From: Akkermansiaceae bacterium | GTDB lineage: Bacteria > Verrucomicrobiota > Verrucomicrobiia > Verrucomicrobiales > Akkermansiaceae | Direction of reading: 5' to 3' | Assembly: GCA_020627645.1 (NCBI GenBank) | Contig: JAHDGN010000168.1 | Coordinates: 1-7,065, forward strand | Length of the DNA stretch: 7,065 nucleotides | Shown: positions 4,751-7,065 of the stretch, in pieces | Layout: the number at the start of each line of letters is the position of its first letter | How positions within the stretch are numbered: the first letter of the stretch is position 1 | Position numbers and translations under genes: made by a program | The notes under the pieces: model-generated | The model's database searches: none | The model's input: only the letters and a program-made list of their open reading frames with translations | What the model was told of the DNA's origin: nothing

Positions 4751-7065
4751 ATGCAGAACAAGTCATTCGTTTCCAAGTTGTTCGGGGTGTTGTTGGCTTT
4801 CGTGGCGGGAGGGGTTTCGGGTCAAAATTTTTTGGAGGAAGCTGGGCAGTTTGATGAGAAGTTCGTCAAGCAGGTGGTGATTGAGTATCGGGGGGCTCGG
4901 ACGGTTAATGAGGCAAGGTTGCGGGCGAATATGGCGGTGGCGCCGGGTAAGAGGTTTTCTCAGACGATGTTGGATGGGGATGTGAAAAACCTCTTGGAGT
5001 CGGGCTTGGTTGATGATGTGCAGTTCTTTGCGGAGGATGTGGCGGGTGGGGTAAAGGTGATTGCGGAGGTGGAGACTCGTTCGCTGATCAATGGGTTGGG
5101 TTTTGAGGGGAATTCGATTTTTTCGGATAAGAAGCTGAGGGAGGAGACGAAACTGACGGTGGGGCAGATTTTGAGTGATTCTAAAATTATTCGAGCTCGG
5201 AAGAATTTGGAGAAGTATTATCGGGGTTATGGCTATCCAGATGTGACGATTTCGCATCGTTTGCAGCGGATTGAGCGGCCTGGTTATGCGAATTTGATCT
5301 TTGAGATTCAAGAGGGGGAAAAGAAGGAGGTGAGGAAGATTCGTTTTGAGGGGAATCAGGCTTTAAAGGACGCTGATCTGAGGAAGGAGATGAAGACGAA
5401 GGAGAAGGGGCTTTTTTCATGGTTTACGAAGTCGGGAAGAATTGAGGGGGCGGCTTTGGACGAGGATGTGGCAAAGGTGGAGGATTTTTATCGGAGCAAG
5501 GGGTATTGGAGGGCCAAGGTTGGTGTGCCGCGTCGGGAGCAGACTGGGGAGAATCGGGTGGATCTGGTGATTCCGGTGAATGAGGGGCCTAAGTATACCG
5601 TGAATTCGGTGAGTTTTCCGAATATCAAGATCTTTCGAAGTGATGAGTTGATGCCAGCCTTGACCTTGGTGAATGGGCAGGCGTTTTCGTCGAAGAAGTT
5701 GCGGGATGATGTTCGGATGGTGAGAAGTTATTATGGCTCGAGGGGGTATGCGGATGCGGCGGTGAAGCCAGACGTTCGCGAACGTTCGGGAGCGAGGGTT
5801 GATATTGTGTATCGAATTCAGCCAGGAACTCGCAAGAAGGTGGGGCGGGTGAACATCCAGGGAAATACCAAGAGTCAGGATCGGGTGATTCGGCGGGAGG
5901 TTCCTATGAAGCCGGGAGAGAATTTCAATTCGGTTGATTTGGAGACCACGAAACGTCGTTTGCGCAATTTGAACTATTTTGGGAATGTGCAGGTGACGAG
6001 CGCGAATAGTGTGAGGTCAGGTTTCCGTGATGTGAACATCATGGTTGAGGAGAAAAAGACGGGTTCGATTAACTTTGGGGCGGGCTTTAGTTCGGTGGAT
6101 AACATTGTGGGTTTCATTAATTTGGAGCAGACGAACTTTGACATTACGAACTGGGGGAACTTTTCGGGTGGTGGGCAGCGGTTTAGTATGAGTTTGAAGG
6201 CTGGAGCAGAGCGGCGAGATTTTAGGATGTCCTTGGTGGAGCCGTGGTTCTTAGGCAAGAAGTTGTCGTTGGGAACTGAGCTTTACTACAAGGAGTTGTT
6301 GTTCCTCAGCGATGAGTATGACCAGCGGAATGTGGGTGGAGCGGTCTTCTTGAGGAAACCGGTCGGACGAAAGGCTTATTTGAAGGGGGAGTATCGGTTG
6401 GAGTCGATTGATATCGATGTTGATCCTAGCTCCTTGAGTTTTGTGCCTGAAGATGGACGGTATTTACGGAGTGCTTTTTCATTGAACTACGTTTATGACA
6501 GCCGGGATAGCAACAAGCTTCCGCGCCGCGGTCATAAGATTGATCTTGGATTGACGATGGCGGGTGGGATTTTTGGAGGTGATGTGGATGCCTATACGGT
6601 ATCGGGTAAGGGATCAAAGCATTGGAATTTGTTGTGGGATACAATTTTGACGGCTAGGGGGTCCTTTGCGGTGGTGGATGAGTTCGGGGGAAATGGGAAT
6701 ATTCCGATTTTCGAGAGGCAGTTTTTGGGGGGCGCGCGTGATTTGCGTGGTTTTGAGTTTCGGGATATTGGTCCTCGGGATCCGCTTAGTGGAGAGGTGT
6801 TGGGTGGTCAGACTAGTTTCTTCGCCTCGCTGGAGCTCACGTTCCCAATTGTGGAGCGGGTGAGGGGGGCGGTCTTCTATGACTTTGGTTTTGTTAATGC
6901 GGATGCGTATGATTTTGGTTTTGACAACCTAGCGAGTGATGTGGGTGTTGGGTTGAGGTTGGATCTGCCAATTGGCCCCATTGCGGTGGACTATGCATTT
7001 CCGGTGCAATCGCCTGATCAAGATGCTGATCAGGGGGGGCAGTTTAACTTTTATCTCAACTATCA
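4751..7065 (+). CDS. bamA: Outer-membrane protein assembly factor BamA (3' end cut by window)
   Basis: BamA is the essential core of the Bam complex and folds beta-barrel proteins into the outer membrane. The frame is open for 771 codons to the window edge, with no internal stop when read codon by codon; the final Y-L-N-Y-Q region suggests only a residue or two (typically an aromatic) plus the stop are missing. Residues 1-24 form a signal peptide (K4, K9, hydrophobic 10-22, cleavage probably after V-S-G24). Five POTRA domains follow at about 40-112, 114-193, 194-280, 282-358 and 363-437; repeats of F-E-G-N / I-Q-G-N (118-121, 199-202, 369-372) and G-Y mark their usual positions. The barrel starts near G438 (I-N-F-G-A-G-F-S-S) and holds L665-R-G-F668, equivalent to the conserved V/L-R-G-F of loop 6. 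At about 335 residues the barrel is shorter than that of E. coli (about 385), implying shorter loops. The ATG is the first after an in-frame TGA at 4706-4708. Codon use is G/T-heavy (TTG, GTG, GGG, CGG, GAG), following the strand bias. Confidence 0.96.
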   Translation, partial: MQNKSFVSKLFGVLLAFVAGGVSGQNFLEEAGQFDEKFVKQVVIEYRGARTVNEARLRANMAVAPGKRFSQTMLDGDVKNLLESGLVDDVQFFAEDVAGGVKVIAEVETRSLINGLGFEGNSIFSDKKLREETKLTVGQILSDSKIIRARKNLEKYYRGYGYPDVTISHRLQRIERPGYANLIFEIQEGEKKEVRKIRFEGNQALKDADLRKEMKTKEKGLFSWFTKSGRIEGAALDEDVAKVEDFYRSKGYWRAKVGVPRREQTGENRVDLVIPVNEGPKYTVNSVSFPNIKIFRSDELMPALTLVNGQAFSSKKLRDDVRMVRSYYGSRGYADAAVKPDVRERSGARVDIVYRIQPGTRKKVGRVNIQGNTKSQDRVIRREVPMKPGENFNSVDLETTKRRLRNLNYFGNVQVTSANSVRSGFRDVNIMVEEKKTGSINFGAGFSSVDNIVGFINLEQTNFDITNWGNFSGGGQRFSMSLKAGAERRDFRMSLVEPWFLGKKLSLGTELYYKELLFLSDEYDQRNVGGAVFLRKPVGRKAYLKGEYRLESIDIDVDPSSLSFVPEDGRYLRSAFSLNYVYDSRDSNKLPRRGHKIDLGLTMAGGIFGGDVDAYTVSGKGSKHWNLLWDTILTARGSFAVVDEFGGNGNIPIFERQFLGGARDLRGFEFRDIGPRDPLSGEVLGGQTSFFASLELTFPIVERVRGAVFYDFGFVNADAYDFGFDNLASDVGVGLRLDLPIGPIAVDYAFPVQSPDQDADQGGQFNFYLNY
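5772..5785. repeat. 14-bp perfect palindrome inside bamA
   Basis: ACGTTCGCGAACGT is its own reverse complement and falls in the POTRA4 coding region (residues D-V-R-E-R). The codons there (GAC, CGC, GAA) differ from those the gene prefers (GAT, CGG, GAG). A palindrome this long is expected about 0.4 times by chance in 7 kb, so the function may be nil. It does not match the LexA or parS sites I know. Confidence 0.3.

Noticed and set aside
4763..5311. Minus-strand frame of 182 codons opposite bamA
   Set aside because: Antisense to an unambiguous bamA frame; its Arg/His/Pro/Leu-rich composition is the mirror of G-rich bamA codons.

Overview
The window looks like ordinary chromosomal DNA from a Gram-negative (diderm) bacterium. 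A BamA-type outer-membrane assembly gene gives the envelope type. A GYF_2-domain membrane protein, together with short rhythmic GCAGAG / GCGGAA / GCGAAT repeats in the left flank, suggests Verrucomicrobiota. That phylum call is an inference of moderate confidence, because no marker RNA is present.

Layout from left to right. Positions 1-271 hold no convincing gene; they carry three differently worded but similarly built short repeats. A 430-residue GYF_2-domain protein with four predicted membrane segments is on the minus strand (272-1564), followed by a membrane-anchored alpha/beta hydrolase, also minus (1671-2480). A near-perfect intrinsic terminator at 2512-2538 closes the minus-strand pair tig (trigger factor, 3213-4556) and clpP (2563-3216), whose reading frames overlap by ATGA. 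A 194-bp intergenic region separates tig from the divergent bamA on the plus strand (4751 to the window end). bamA is open to the right edge and probably lacks only its last residue or two plus the stop codon.

Functionally, the centre is a protein-quality and envelope-biogenesis cluster. Trigger factor receives nascent chains at the ribosome, ClpP forms the proteolytic chamber that works with a Clp ATPase not encoded here, and BamA inserts beta-barrel proteins into the outer membrane. Trigger factor is known to bind nascent outer-membrane proteins, so the head-to-head tig/bamA arrangement makes sense, but shared regulation is only inferred. The hydrolase and the GYF_2 protein have no assignable pathway.

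Two properties cut across genes. First, the plus strand is G/T-rich everywhere I looked, whether the gene lies on the plus or the minus strand, which points to replication-strand mutational bias rather than gene-specific codon choice. Second, none of the five genes has a GGAGG-like Shine-Dalgarno sequence. I found no phage, transposon, CRISPR, toxin-antitoxin or defence genes, and no clear sign of a new multi-gene system. The items worth a second look are the GYF_2 protein, the left-hand repeats and the hairpins set immediately before start codons.
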